Source: Apiosordaria backusii (taxonomy: Eukaryota > Ascomycota > Sordariomycetes > Sordariales > Lasiosphaeriaceae). Taken from it: 64,000 nucleotides of DNA. The DNA lies in NCBI GenBank assembly GCA_030549205.1, contig JAUKTV010000003.1, positions 186,001 to 250,000 on the forward strand, written 5' to 3'. Shown one piece after another: positions 37,462 through 49,924 of the stretch; position 1 is the stretch's first letter; every line of letters starts with the position of its first letter. Both the position numbers and the translations under genes were made by a program. Below the pieces are notes generated by a model. That model was not told where the DNA came from and made no database searches. It worked only from the letters and a program-made list of their open reading frames with translations.

Positions 37462-40175
37462 ATGGATCCGCGCAGCGCTCTCTTCGGCTCAGGACCCCGC
37501 GGCGGCGGCAGCGGCAGCGGCCTCCCCGGCCGCAACGTACAGCAACAACGACCCCCTCAGGCGGGATACCCTCCACAGCAAGGGGGAGGATACGCCTCTC
37601 CACAGCAAGCAGGATATGGTCAGGCGCCACCTCGTCAGCAACAGGGAGGATACGGCCAGGCGCCTCCTCCTTCTCGACAGCAGGCCGGAGGGTACAGCCA
37701 GATGACCTCTCGCCGAGTCCCACTTAGGCTAGCAAAAGTTGAAGACAAAACTCTCCAATCTCAGTACATCTTTGGCAACATGTAGGCACCTCTTTTCAGT
37801 TCTTGGCTGGACAGCAACTAACAAGAACAGTTGCGCCGTCTCGCCCAACGACTTCCCACCCAGCCGCGACGTTCCCGACCTCTACATTCGCCTGACCGGC
37901 CCCCAGATGAAAGGCGGAGGCGACTTTGTCGTCACCGCACGCCCAACCCCCGGCTTTCCCGACGGCTGCATCAGCTTGTCTGACCCGCAGAGAACATGGT
38001 GTGGTGTTGGTCTGATGGACTCGCTCGAGGGCGAGATCTATGATCCGTTCGCTCGGAGCGCGCAGGCTTACCTGGGTTCTATAGACGTGGAGGTCGGGTT
38101 TGCGTCACTGAGGAAGGTTGTCGATGCGCCATACGATCAAGACGAGCTCGCTGAGCAGTTTATCGCCCAGTTCCAGAATCAGCTCTTTGCGCCAGGCCAG
38201 AGGCTATTGATGGATGTCAAAAATGTTCCCCTGGCTATTGTGGTCAAGACGGTCACTTTGACCGATTTGAGCATGCAATCGCAAAAGGGAGGTGAGGAAC
38301 CGCCTACACTATCAGACCCGCGCGCAAGAGGTATCTTGCACAAGCATACCAGCATTGGCTTCTACAAGGACGCGAGCTCGCCTTTGAAACTCAAGGCTTC
38401 GAATAAGAGGCCTGCTGCTAATGCCATCATCAGCCCTGACTTCAAGTTCGAGGATATGGGCATTGGTGGCTTGGACGCAGAGTTTTCCACCATCTTTAGA
38501 CGTGCATTCGCATCACGCATTTTCCCGCCTGGCTTGATTGAGAAGCTGGGAATTATGCACGTCAAGGGCATGCTGCTCTATGGTCCACCCGGCAGTACGT
38601 ACAACCCCACAACCCGGATATCTTGAGGCAGAGATGGAATGGGATGGGTGCTAATATACTGGCGGGGGAATTTAGCGGGAAAGACACTCATTGCGAGGCA
38701 AATTGGCCGCATGCTTAATGCGCGGGAACCAAAGATTATCAACGGTCCTGAAGTGCTGAATAAGTACGTCGGTCAGAGTGAGGAGAACATTCGCAAAATG
38801 TTCGCCGATGCCGAAAAGGAATACAAAGAAAAGGGAGACGAGTCCGGACTGCACATTATCATCTTTGACGAATTGGATGCCGTGTGCAAACAGAGAGGTT
38901 CAGGTGCCGGAGGCGGCACAGGTGTTGGTGACAGTGTCGTTAACCAGTTGCTTTCCAAGCTCGACGGTGTGGACCAGCTCAACAATATCCTCTTGATCGG
39001 AATGACAAATCGAAAGGACATGATTGATGATGCCTTGCTCCGTCCTGGTCGTTTGGAGGTGCAGATTGAGATTTCTCTGCCGGACGAGTTTGGCCGGTCT
39101 CAGATTCTCAAGATTCACACATCCAAGATGAAGGAAAACAACGTCATGGGCAGTGATGTTGATATTCTGGAATTGGCAGCCCGGACCAAGAATTTCTCTG
39201 GTGCTGAGCTGAGCGGTTTGGTAAAGTCTGCCACCTCCTTTGCTTTTGCCAGGAATATCAAGGCGGGCACCACGGCCAGCGTCAGCGAGGACGTCGTAAA
39301 TATGAAAGTTGGTATGCAGGACTTCTTGCATGCGCTTGACGAGGTCAAACCCGCGTTTGGAACCGACGACTCGGAGCTCGAGGACGTGCTGCCATTTGGT
39401 ATCATTGAGTATTCCAAGGGCATCAGCCATATTCTTAAGGATGGCATGCTTTATGTGAAGACTGTGAAGGAACAGCCGAATCTCAGAGTCATGAGCGTTC
39501 TCCTTCACGGGCCAAGATCTAGTGGCAAGACGGCGCTGGCTGCGAAGATTGCTCAGCTGTCTGACTTCCCCTTTATCAAGCTCATTACGCCAGCATCCCT
39601 CGTTGGTTATAGGGATGAACTTGCGAAGAAGGATTATTTGCACAAGTTATTCACTGATGCTTACAAGTCCCCGCTGAGTTTGCTCGTTATCGGTACGTTT
39701 CCCCTCTTTTCCCCATTCGCAAGACACCTCACTAACACCCCCGACAGACAACATCGAACGCCTAATCGACTGGGTCCCCGTCGGCGCCCGCTTCTCAGGC
39801 TCCATCCTCAACACCCTCGTCACTCTTCTTCAGACGCCACCTCCAAAGGGGCACAGGCTGCTCATCCTCGCCACCACCTCGCAGAGATCCGTCCTGGAGC
39901 AGCTGGACGTCACCACCGCGTTTGACAACCAGATCCCGGTCCCCGCGATCCAAGATCTCGGGGAGCTAGGGGCGGTGCTGGCGCAGGTCGGGGCGTTTGA
40001 TGGGAACTACAGGAGGATCATCGAGGACATTCAGCAGACGACGAGGAGCAGCGACGTGAATGTGGGCATCAAGACCATCTTGACGACGCTGGAGACGGCG
40101 AAGTTGAGCGAGAGCCCGGAGGACTGGTTTGTGGAGCAGATTTCGGGGCAGATTGCGAGGTATCCTTCTGTATAG
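37462..40175 (+). CDS. Vesicular-fusion ATPase Sec18 (NSF)
   Basis: Hexameric AAA ATPase that, with alpha-SNAP (Sec17), takes apart SNARE complexes after membrane fusion. Exons 37462-37781, 37831-38594, 38676-39692 and 39748-40175 (842 aa). A Gly/Gln/Tyr-rich N-terminal extension (residues 1-80) precedes the N domain (about 85-290). D1 has Walker A GPPGTGKT at 358-365, built across the second intron, and Walker B IIIFDELDA around D426. Motifs after it include the GMTNRKDMIDDALLRPGR block (second region of homology). D2 has a degenerate P-loop GPRSSGKT at 640-647 and lacks a classical DExx Walker B, reading VIDNIERL across the third intron, as expected for the mainly structural D2 of NSF. Its 3' end converges on uso1, another ER-Golgi transport gene. 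Confidence 0.96.
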
Positions 40176-40401
40176 AGGGGCGGTGGCGGTTTGATATAAC
40201 TGAGATAGAAGAGGCGTTTTTATATAGGGGACTATGTTCAAAGGGGTGTTTTGTTGCCCAACCGATAGGCGCACTATGAACGGCTGAGATGTAGAGATGT
40301 GCCTATGTGTATTATCAGTTTCAAGTTAGCAGTAATTAAAACAAGCGGCAGCGACCAGAGGTACCCAGATTCCGGAGATTCTTTCCAACAATCATCTAAC
40401 A

Positions 40402-40472
40402 GCATCAGTGGTTTAGTGGTAAAATCCATCGTTGCCATCGATGGGCCCCGTGTTCGATTCACGGCTGATGCA
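40402..40472 (+). tRNA. tRNA-Gly(GCC)
   Basis: 71-nt cloverleaf without intron. The acceptor is GCATCAG with CTGATGC, the anticodon stem CATCG/CGATG, the anticodon GCC at 40434-40436, the T arm CCGTG-TTCGATT-CACGG and the discriminator A. It lies in the 661-bp space between the converging sec18 and uso1 genes. Confidence 0.95.
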
Positions 40473-40836
40473 TACCTTTTAACTTTTCTTCTAAAAATCT
40501 CTACCACTTCTACTTTCTTTTTCCTTGAAAATAGGAGCATAGCGTCTGGTGCACTGAAGTGCCCTTCATGCTGTCTTATATCAAGCTGTGTCTAGACTCT
40601 GTATTAGCCGCTCCAGGCAGCCCTTGATATCCTTGCAACTCTTGACTCGGGACACGTCCCTACAATTGATGCCCCGTCATTCTGAACAATGAGTGTTAAC
40701 TGTCACAATTAATCACCTTGGTCGAAGAACAACCTAGATGCGTCCAAACGATCTATTTTCTTCGTCTCCTTTCCCCCGACTTTTGGATCCTAGGTAGCTA
40801 CAGCATCACCACGTCCTAATCCTCAATGCAAGACCC
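40473..40836. other. Intergenic between tRNA-Gly and the 3' end of uso1
   Basis: 364 bp; starts with a T-rich stretch that would terminate RNA polymerase III and continues as probable uso1 3' untranslated region. Confidence 0.5.
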
Positions 40837-40858
40837 TCACTTCTTTTTCTTACCCTTG

Positions 40859-40890
<32 letters not shown>

Positions 40891-43800
40891 CTCATCTTCA
40901 TCACCCTCCTCATCCTCATCCTCATCATCTTCATCATCGTCCTCATCCTCATCTTCTTCTTCTTCTTCATCATCCTCGGCATCCGATATCGTCTCACCCA
41001 GGGCCTTGAGCCGTTCCTACACAACCGAACCACATTAGTACTGGATCCAATTTTTCATCCCCATATATCTGAACGCAAGAACTCACCTTATATTTATTAA
41101 CCTTCTCCTCCAAATCCCCAAACACCATCAACAAATCGTCCAGCTCCCCCTGCGCCGCCTTCCTCTCCCTCTCCTTCTCCTCCACCAGCCCCTTCACCTT
41201 CTTCACCTCTTTATCCCTCTCCTCTTGCACCTTCTTCACTTCCTTCTTAGTAACCTCCTCCTGCTCCTTCACCTTCCTCTCAGCCTTCTCCCTCGCCTCA
41301 CTCTCCTTCCTCAACTTGGTTTCCAACTCCACAACTCTCTGCCCCCCCTCAGAGTGGGATTTGTTAGCCTTCATGAGATCCACCTCAAGTCTGCTTATCG
41401 TCGCCTTTAGGTCAGCTTGCTCGCCCTCTAACCTTCTCTTGACTCGCTCAGTTTCTTGCTCGGCGGATTTCTTAGCTGCTTCCAACTCCCGCTTGATACG
41501 CTCAGTCTCCTCCTGGGAGGTCTTGGTAGCGGCGGAGAGTTGGTTCTGAAGATTTTCTTCCGTGGCCTTGTGCTCGGAGAGTAACCTGCGGATTTCATCC
41601 CCGTGGCTACGTTGGAGGGCATCATTGGCGGCTTTAAGCCGGGAAATTTCTGCGGCGGCTTGTTGGGAGTTGGTTTGAGCGGCTGCGAGTTGTGTTTCGG
41701 CTGTGGCGATGGTCTTATCCTTGACGACGAGTTGAGCGCGGAGGGTGTTTGCTGTTTCGGCGGCTCTCGCAAGTTCAGCCTTTGCACGCTGGTGTTCTGC
41801 TTGTTCGGCGGTGAGTTGTTTGGTGATGTTTGCTGTCTGCGCCTCGGCAGTTTGGATGGAGCCGTCTTTGGCTGCTAGCTGGGTGCGGAGGGTGGTGAGG
41901 GTTTCGTTTGTGCGGGCGAGGTCGGTGGACTGGAGCGTTTTGGTTTGGGCGTGGGCGGTCTGTTCTTGTGATAGCTGAGCGGACAAAGCTTCCTTGTCGG
42001 CGAGGAGGTCTTGGAGGTGTTGTTCTTTTTGGGCTATTTCTTCTCGGAGAGTATCAACGAGTTTCCGGGAGACACCTTCTTCGACACCGTTGATAACAAC
42101 AGAAACCTCGGCGTCTGGTTCTCGGTCGATGGCTCGGAGAATGCGGCTGTAGTTGTCTTTGAAGAACTCGACGAAGGTGTCGTCAAAGAAGACATCTGGT
42201 AGCTTTTGGTCTAGACCAGGCTCCAGCTTCTGCGGCAGGACTTCGTAGTCCCGCATCAGGGGATGTGAACGAAGCTTCGATAGCTTGTCAACGTACCGAT
42301 CACGACCCATACGTGTCAATATCATTTCCCGCACGGTGGCCCGCGGTACTGGTGAGTCTTTGGTAGAGAACTCATAAATAACGCCAGCAAGCATGGCACT
42401 GAGCCCTTGCACAATTACATCTCCATGTGGGTTTTCAATGGCCGCTTGAATGAGCCCCTGGAGGTTGGTGAACTCGTCCAAGAAGTCGTTTACTCCCGGG
42501 AGATCTTCAAATAGCCAGCACAAGAGCAGCATTAGATAGCCAATGATGACCCGAGGGTCTTCAGACTTGGCAACACAGCTGAGCAAGTGTGCCGCAATAG
42601 CCTGGATGCTCGTCACAACCTCCTCTCCACTGGCTTCATCGCCCTCTGTGACGCTCATAGCCAGCGATTTGGCCTCCGGGTTGTTGTGCAGAAGATGCAG
42701 CATGAGTACCGCAGCAAACCAGTATTTGTAAGGATCCCCAGTTAGAAGCTCGGACGTTGGCTGAAGCAAGATAGTCAGCACATTGGTGAGCTGATCGGCA
42801 TTGGCCTGGTGTGCCCGGATAGCGTGATCAAGGAAATGCATGCGGACTTGGGCATGCTCGTAGAAGTAGGCTTTGAGACAGACACACCCGGCCAGCCGTA
42901 GATCGAATGTCTGTAATGAGTTTACAGCAAGAACAAGATCAAGGAGACCGTCAATAACATAAACTCGAGTGATGCCGCCGTTTGCCTGAGGCCCTTGCCC
43001 ATTTGTTGCCAGATCAGCTAATGGTGATGGTACCTGAATACCGGCAAAAACTTCTTGTGCTGGTGCGTGTCCTCTAATCATGTCTGCGCAGGCCAGTAGA
43101 GCTTCGGACTTGATCGATATCTCGGCAACAGGGGAGAAAGCGATTTGGAGAGTTTCCACAAGAATTGGGTCTCCCCTCGCACGACTGGTGCGTCCACTGC
43201 GGCCTCGATCTGGCTGTAAAAGATCCCCTAGAAAAGCCTCTTGATTTTGAGCTGTCACTGACGCGCCAGGGACCAGAAATAACCGGATGACAGCAAGGAG
43301 AGCGAAGACACTTCTGTTTCGCAGCTCCTCAATCCTGGGTGGGAGCTCCTCCAGCTCCTGGGCCCCTCCATATGCCTCTTTCAGCAGGCGGCTGACCTCC
43401 ACCAAGTAGCCCATATCCCTGAACATGGCCTGGTTGGTTGGATTGAGCCGGAGTAAGTTGGCCGTCAAGATCAAACAGTTTACCACCACTTCCGCCCCAC
43501 CAGCAAGGCCGCCTTCTGTTTTGATAATACTGAATACCCTTCCAAAGACATTTTCGAACGCGACGAGGCCCTGGATAACCGTAGATATTGGTGTGAGGTC
43601 AGTGAGTAGACCAACAGCAGCATCCCGGATAGGCTCCCTTTGCTCGTCTAAAGCGGCGACAATCCGGGCAATCCCATCCTCGGCATTTACAATACACTCC
43701 TCGGTCCTCTCTGGGCGTGCTGATAGAATAGCCGAGAGCAGCTGTAAGGAGTACAGCCTCGAATAGAAATCAAGCCTCTCCTTGTCCAAGAACCCCAGCA

Positions 43801-44146
43801 GTAGCCCAATATTCTCATGGCGCATTGTAAACTCATCAGCCACCCACATAGCGATTTCTGGTGAGGCCTCGGGGCTGTCTGGGTCTGGTTCGAACAGGTA
43901 CAGCAGCGTCTCGAGCACCACCTTGACCGTATCAACATCCTCGCCATCCCGATCCAGACTTCCTATGAGACTCCGCAGGGCACCGGACGCAACTGAGGCA
44001 GGATATTGTTTGGCAAAGCTACGCAGGCCGAGAATGGCGGCGCGACGGTCTTCGAGGAGAGTTGCTGTGCTGAGACGGCCGCTAAGGATGGGAATCGTCT
44101 CGCTCACCGACTGCTTGGCCGGGGCGGTGGTTAACGTCGACAACAT
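40837..44146 (-). CDS. Vesicle tethering factor Uso1 (p115)
   Basis: Long coiled-coil tether of ER-to-Golgi vesicles that acts with Rab GTPase Ypt1 before SNARE assembly; peripheral Golgi protein. Exons (minus) 44146-41087 and 41016-40837 (1079 aa), with a 70-nt intron after the VNKYK codons. Residues 1-690 form an all-helical armadillo-like globular head with conserved p115 blocks, such as RRAAILGLRSFAKQYP and ETLLYLFEPDPDSPEASPEIA. Residues about 700-1015 are heptad-rich coiled coil (many Gln, Glu, Ala and Lys). The second exon encodes a C-terminal tail dominated by about 45 Asp/Glu residues and ends in KGKKK; p115 family members carry the same acidic end. The length resembles animal p115 rather than the much longer budding-yeast Uso1. 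Confidence 0.94.
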
Positions 44147-44949
44147 GGTAATGGTGCTTTCTATGGGTGTCGGGGGAGGAAGCGTTGTGGCTTGTTAGCT
44201 GCCATGGAGGATTGTATAGCAAATCCGAACTTGATACTTTGGAAAACGTGTCTCGGTCTGGCCTGGATTTGAGGGGCGGCACTGGACAAGACCGGCTGGC
44301 AAGTGGTATTCTAGAGAAAGTGAAACTTGAAATATCGTCGTTGAGCTTCTAAAGCTCTTGTCATGAAGCGTGAGTTCGTCGTCAGGGCCAGTTGCCAGTT
44401 CGAGGCTCAAGGCCTGATAAGGGACAGGTGTACCTAATAGCCGGAGCTTGGATAGGGGACCCTTCTGCGCTGCAGCGGCAATTGGCTTCACGACAGCAGC
44501 AAAATAAAGTGGGTCTGCAACCATCAAGGTCTGGGCCGATATAGCCACAGTGCTCGCCTCACTGTATGAATACCTAGACGACTCGGGAATTGCCTACATC
44601 TTTTGTCGGTTTCACAGTGTAACTAGCTCCACATACCTGGGTGTACACTGTGCTTGGCCGTCCTCAATTTTCTGCAACCTACCTGCAGCGACGAGGCCAA
44701 AAAGGTGCACGCTTCATTCTTCACCATCCAAATCACACAACATTCTCGACGAGATTTTGACTGAGCGACATCTATCTTTCCACAAAGCTGGAAGTCGCCA
44801 AATAATCTCAGACAAGGCGATTGACAAGGCGACGCTGATGCAACCAGCTGCGCCTGTCCCTGAATCGCAACAACCACAACTAGCCTGCCCAGGCTGAACT
44901 TGTCTTCGTACAACCATCGCTATCAATCCAGCAAGACAAGCGCGTCAAG
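44147..44949. other. Divergent promoter region of uso1 and rat1
   Basis: 0.8 kb between divergent starts; holds both promoters. No other gene recognised. Confidence 0.5.
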
Positions 44950-47900
44950 ATGGGTATTCCCGCTGCCTTCAGGTGGCTTTCCACCAAATATCCCAAGATC
45001 ATCTCGCCAGTGATCGAGGACCAACCGATCATCATGGACGATGGCACCGTCATCCCCGTCGACACTACGAAGCCGAACCCGAATGGCGAGGAGTTTGACA
45101 ATCTCTACCTCGACATGAACGGTATCGTCCACCCCTGCTCCCACCCCGAGGACAGGCCGGCGCCCAAGGATGAGGAGGAGATGATGGTTGAGATCTTCAA
45201 GTATACTGACCGTGTCGTGAACATGGTGCGGCCGCGCAAGCTCTTGATGATTGCTGTCGGTATGTTGAATTCTTCCCTTTCCGGTACAAAATTGAAAACT
45301 AACACTGACCTGAACAGACGGTGTCGCTCCCAGAGCCAAGATGAATCAACAACGATCTCGTCGATTCCGCGCCGCCCGAGATGCCAAGGAGAAAGAGGAG
45401 GACAAGCAACAGCTGCTCAAGATGCTCCAGAAAGACAAGAAGAGCACAATGCAGGTGCAGCCTGTCGAGGAAGTCGTTCAAAAGGCATTCGATTCCAATT
45501 CAATCACTCCTGGCACACCGTTTATGGACATCCTCGCGGCTTCCCTGCGTTACTGGTGCTCGTACAAGCTCAACACAGATCCTGCGTGGGCCAAAATGAA
45601 GGTCATCATCTCCGATGCCACCATTCCTGGCGAGGGTGAACATAAGATTATGGAATTCGTGAGATCTCAGCGCAACTCACAAGGCCACGATCCCAACACT
45701 CGTCATGTTATCTATGGACTTGATGCCGATTTGATCATGCTGGGTCTTGCCACTCATGAGCCTCATTTCCGCGTTCTCCGTGAAGATGTTTTTGCCCAGG
45801 ACAGCAGACCTAGACTGTGCAAGCTCTGTGGCCAAAAAGGACATGACGCCGCAAACTGTCGGGGAGAGGCCAAGGAAAAAGAAGGCGAATTTGACGAGAA
45901 GGACAAGGCTGCTCCCCTGAAGCCCTTTATTTGGCTTCACGTCAATATCTTTCGCGAATAGTACGTTGAATATCCTTGATAACTCGTGAGAGCGATAACT
46001 AACCAATTTGTTGATAGTCTTGCGGTGGAGCTTAATGTTCCCGGTCTTCCATTCACCTTTGACCTCGAGCGCGCCATTGACGACTGGGTATTCATGTGTT
46101 TCTTCGTAGGAAATGACTTTTTGCCTCACCTTCCCGCTTTGGAGATCAGAGAAAACGGTATCGATACGCTCGTTGCTATTTGGAAAGACAACCTGCCTCA
46201 CATGGGTGGCTACTTGACCAAAGATGGTCATGTCGACCTTGAGCGCGCCCAACTCATCATGGCCGGTCTTGCAAAGCAAGAAGATGCCATTTTCAGAAGA
46301 AGAAAGGAAACTGAAGACCGGAGAGAGGCGGGATTCAAAAGGCGGAAGCTTCAGCAGGAGAAACAACAGCAGCGCAATGGCAAGGGACAGCAAGACTCGC
46401 CATCGTACCGCAAATCGCGGGGTCCACCGCCCGAGACCTTTGCTGCTGCGTCAATGAATCTGATCTCCGTATCGAGCATCCCGAAGCCGGCTGCGCATAG
46501 TATCACTCACGATATGGTAGTAAATCGCCAAGCGGTCGACCAGGCCAATGTGGCCAACAAGAGTGCTGCTAGTGTGCTCAAGAGTCAGATTCAGAGCCTC
46601 ATGGCCAAACCCAAGGAGCAGGCCCCAGCGCCCGCCGCTGAGGAACCCAAGGAGCCCACTACGGAAGAGACCCAACCAAAGTCTCCCCCGTCCGCTCTCG
46701 GCAAGCGCAAGGCTGAGCTCATAACGGAGTCTGATGCTAACAGTCCCGCCGCGAGCTCGGGTGTTGAGACCCCTGCCTCGGGCGAGGAGGAAGCCACCGA
46801 CACAGTCAGACTGTGGGAAGAGGGCTATGCCGATCGGTACTATGAACAAAAGTTCAAGGTGGACCCCAAGGACGTTGAGTTCCGGCACAAGGTTGCACGG
46901 GCTTATGTTGAGGGTCTCGCTTGGGTTCTGATGTATTACTTCCAAGGCTGCCCGTCTTGGGAGTGGTTCTATCCTTATCACTATGCTCCTTTTGCGGCTG
47001 ACTTTGTCGATCTTGGCAAGATGACCATCAACTTTGACAAGGGCAGAATATCTCGTCCTTTCGAACAGCTTATGAGCGTACTTCCCGCGGCGTCTCGGCA
47101 CGCTATTCCCGAGGTGTTCCATGACCTCATGACGAACGAGGACAGTGAGATTATTGACTTCTACCCAGAAGAATTCGATATTGATTTGAACGGCAAGAAG
47201 ATGGCGTGGCAGGGTATTGCCCTACTCCCCTTCATTGAGATGCCTCGTTTGCTGAAGGCGATGGAGCCAAAGCAGAAGCTCCTTAGTGAGGAGGACAGGG
47301 CTCGCAATGAGCCGGGCAAGGAGGTTCTCATCATTTCTGACGCTCATCCCGTCTATGAGGACATCACGGCCAAGTTCTACTCCAAGAAGCCGGTGGGAGA
47401 GAAGATCTCTCTTGATACCAAGCTGAGTGAGGGGCTCTCTGGAACGGTGGAGAAGATGGAGGGCTATGTTCCTCATGGCGAACTGCGGTATCCTTTGGAG
47501 AGGCACACCTTTCCGGATGTCGATTTTGACCGGTCTCTCAGGTATGTACTCACCCTGTGACTCAACCACACATGTGCGCTAACAACATGACCAGTGTTCA
47601 TTACGAATTCCCTACCAGCTCGCACATCCATAAATCTCAGCTCCTTCGCGGGGTCAAGCTGTCACCTCCAGTTCTTGACAGGAGCGACATTGAGATCCTC
47701 AAGGGCAAGGGCCGAAACGCAGGACGAAGCTTCGGTGGTGTGCCTCTGAACAACAACTACAACCGTAACGGCGGCAGAGGAGATCGTATCAACTACGGGC
47801 CTGGAGGCGGTAACAATCGCAACAATGACCGCGGCGGGTATAACAATAACTATCGCGGCAACAACAGCAACCAGTCCCAAGGCTACGGAAACGGGTATGG

Positions 47901-48288
47901 CAATGGGTACGGCAACGGCGGTGGTGGTAATAGAAGCCAATACGCCCCTCCGCCTGGCTGGCAACCGCCTGTGCCTCCTGGGTTCCCTGGGTTTGGACAG
48001 GGCGGTCCCCCGCCGCCTCCGCCGGGATATTCCGCGCCTTATCAAGGGGGGTACAACCAGGGCCCGCCGGTACCGCCGCCGAATAGGTATGCTATGCCAC
48101 CGGCGCCACCGCCTGGTTATGGTGGTGATGGTGGGGGTGGGTATCAGGGGCAGGGGTATCAGGGACGACAACAGCAAGATCAATATCGTCCGGGAGGAGG
48201 GCAGGATAGGAGGTACGATGGTAGAAGGGATGGTGGACGGGGTGGGGGAGGCAATAACTACCGCGATAATAGAGACTATCGTCGGTAA
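44950..48288 (+). CDS. 5'-3' exoribonuclease 2, Rat1/Xrn2
   Basis: Nuclear 5'-3' exonuclease used in RNA polymerase II termination (torpedo), rRNA and snoRNA trimming and nuclear RNA turnover. Exons 44950-45259, 45318-45960, 46018-47541 and 47595-48288 (1056 aa). The start MGIPAAFRWLSTKYP is diagnostic for Xrn enzymes. Acidic active-site blocks are visible in order: LYLDMNGIVH, DGVAPRAKMNQQR (restored across intron 1), SDATIPGEGEHKI, YGLDADLIMLGL and FFVGNDFLPHLP. A CCHC zinc knuckle (CKLCGQKGHDAANC, about residues 271-284) marks the fungal Rat1 branch and separates it from cytoplasmic Xrn1. A flexible linker (about 440-600) joins the second conserved region. The C-terminus is Gly/Asn/Tyr/Arg-rich with GYGNG and poly-Pro repeats, probably disordered. 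Confidence 0.96.
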
Positions 48289-49924
48289 GGGGTGGTGGGA
48301 GTGGGTTGTGAGAATGAGTTGAATTTGGGGCGTTGGGGTTATATGTATGGATAGGAATATTGTATGACGTTTGGTTGATGGGCAATATGGTCTTTGTTGA
48401 GTGATAGAATATGTGTTTGTGATGGGTGGAAAGGTTGTGCTCAACAGAGCTTCATACCTATCACAGCGCAACCCACCCTGACTTGACTTGTTGATAACCT
48501 CTCCGCAATTTACTCATCCTTTCGGACACAAAAATTTATGTTTGATATCGTTTTGCACACATACGACATCAGTGGGGAGATTTAATTCTACATGTGAGAT
48601 TCAGAAGATTGACGTGTCCCGATTTGTTCATGGGGAATTATAACTAGCGGTTTCATTAGTCTGTTTGATTTGGTTTTGGATGCCGGCATATTTGTGTGGG
48701 TTAGTTTTGGGGGGGTAGTTATTTCGGGGGGTTGGATGGAATAGGCAAGTAATTCATGCTGTACAGAATATTCGCTAGTTTTTTTTCTCAGAATCAAAAG
48801 CCATACCCAGACCTAGCAAGACAATTGTGGATTGGAACTGGGGAAATAACAAAGGAATTGATGATCAATGAGCGGAGACCTTTTGATGGCGGAATCGAGG
48901 ACGACGGGATAACCCCTCACTTGCCGGGTGGTGAGAATAAAGAAAAAAATATGCATGGCATGGGGATGATGGGATGGGAATGTAACATTCATGGTGGTCA
49001 CAGTGGGAACGGTGAGCGGGCAATCGCGGGCGGGCGGTGTGGGTGGGTTTGCCAGGTTGTTTGCGTGCTGCTCCCCATCTCCATACCATCCATGCCCGGC
49101 ATTGTGAAAGTGCCAGTCTGGCGATCTAATTCGTGGGAAGGGGGAGGACGGGAGAGAGACTCGAAATGCTGGAGTAGCAGCCAGGTCCCCTAGCAAGATT
49201 GATTGTTAGGGGTCCCCGCTCCGAAAGCGAGAGAGAGAGCCCCCGCCCACAACCTGCGCCCACCACCACACTTACCTACCTTACCTAGGTACTCTCCTAA
49301 CCCTCCCCATCCTCCACTTCCTAAGCGAGTGTGCCGCAATCCGGCGTGTCTCCTGCGTTCCGGGCCCCCAGTTTCGGTTCGTGCCTGTCCTCTCGTCGGT
49401 GTATGCCTGCCTGTCCTGTGAGGTGTGGATTTGCTTTTGCATAGCTAGCCTTACGGAGTTGCTGTTCATTTTTTTTTTTAGCTCTCACTTGCATTGGCCA
49501 TCTTTAGTGACTTTGAGCAATTTGGCAAAGGCATATAACAAACACACAGACGACGACAAAGGACTGACGGACCGAGAAAAAGCAGAGGTCGATTAGACAC
49601 GAGCGAGCGGACGAGGGAGCGCCGAGCATTTGATACCGCCATCTTGCATCTTTAGCTGCCCGCCGCAGGATCGGTGCGACGACCACGACGGCAAAATATC
49701 CGCAAGCCCCAAACTTGACTGTGACAACAATATAGGCGGCGCGGTTCATTCTGTTGGGGGAGAAGTGATATTATATCTGAACCTGATTCAACGGCCACAA
49801 CGCCGGCTTCTCGAAGTCCGACCAGCTTCGTGAACCCCCCACGCAAAAAAAAAGACAGCTACTTGAGGAGGATTCCCCTAATCATGAGAAGGCGGCGGAA
49901 CGGACCTACTAGAATCGACGCACA
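48289..49924. other. Intergenic between rat1 and the RasGAP gene
   Basis: 1.6 kb with no recognisable protein. The first part should be the rat1 3' untranslated region, the last few hundred bases the promoter and leader of the RasGAP gene. A TACCTA-type motif cluster sits at 49273-49293. Confidence 0.55.
49273..49293. promoter_or_regulatory. TACCTACCTTACCTAGGTA-type motif cluster
   Basis: Repeated ACCT units run into the palindromic core TACCTAGGTA about 640 bp before the RasGAP start. Similar ACCTACC-type strings occur at 2713-2745 in this window. A regulatory role is only a suggestion. Confidence 0.3.

Noticed and set aside
40299..40595. Plus-strand frame of 98 residues
   Set aside because: It reads straight through the tRNA-Gly gene and has no protein features.
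47662..48471. Minus-strand frame of 269 residues
   Set aside because: Antisense of the Gly/Asn/Tyr repeat tail of Rat1.
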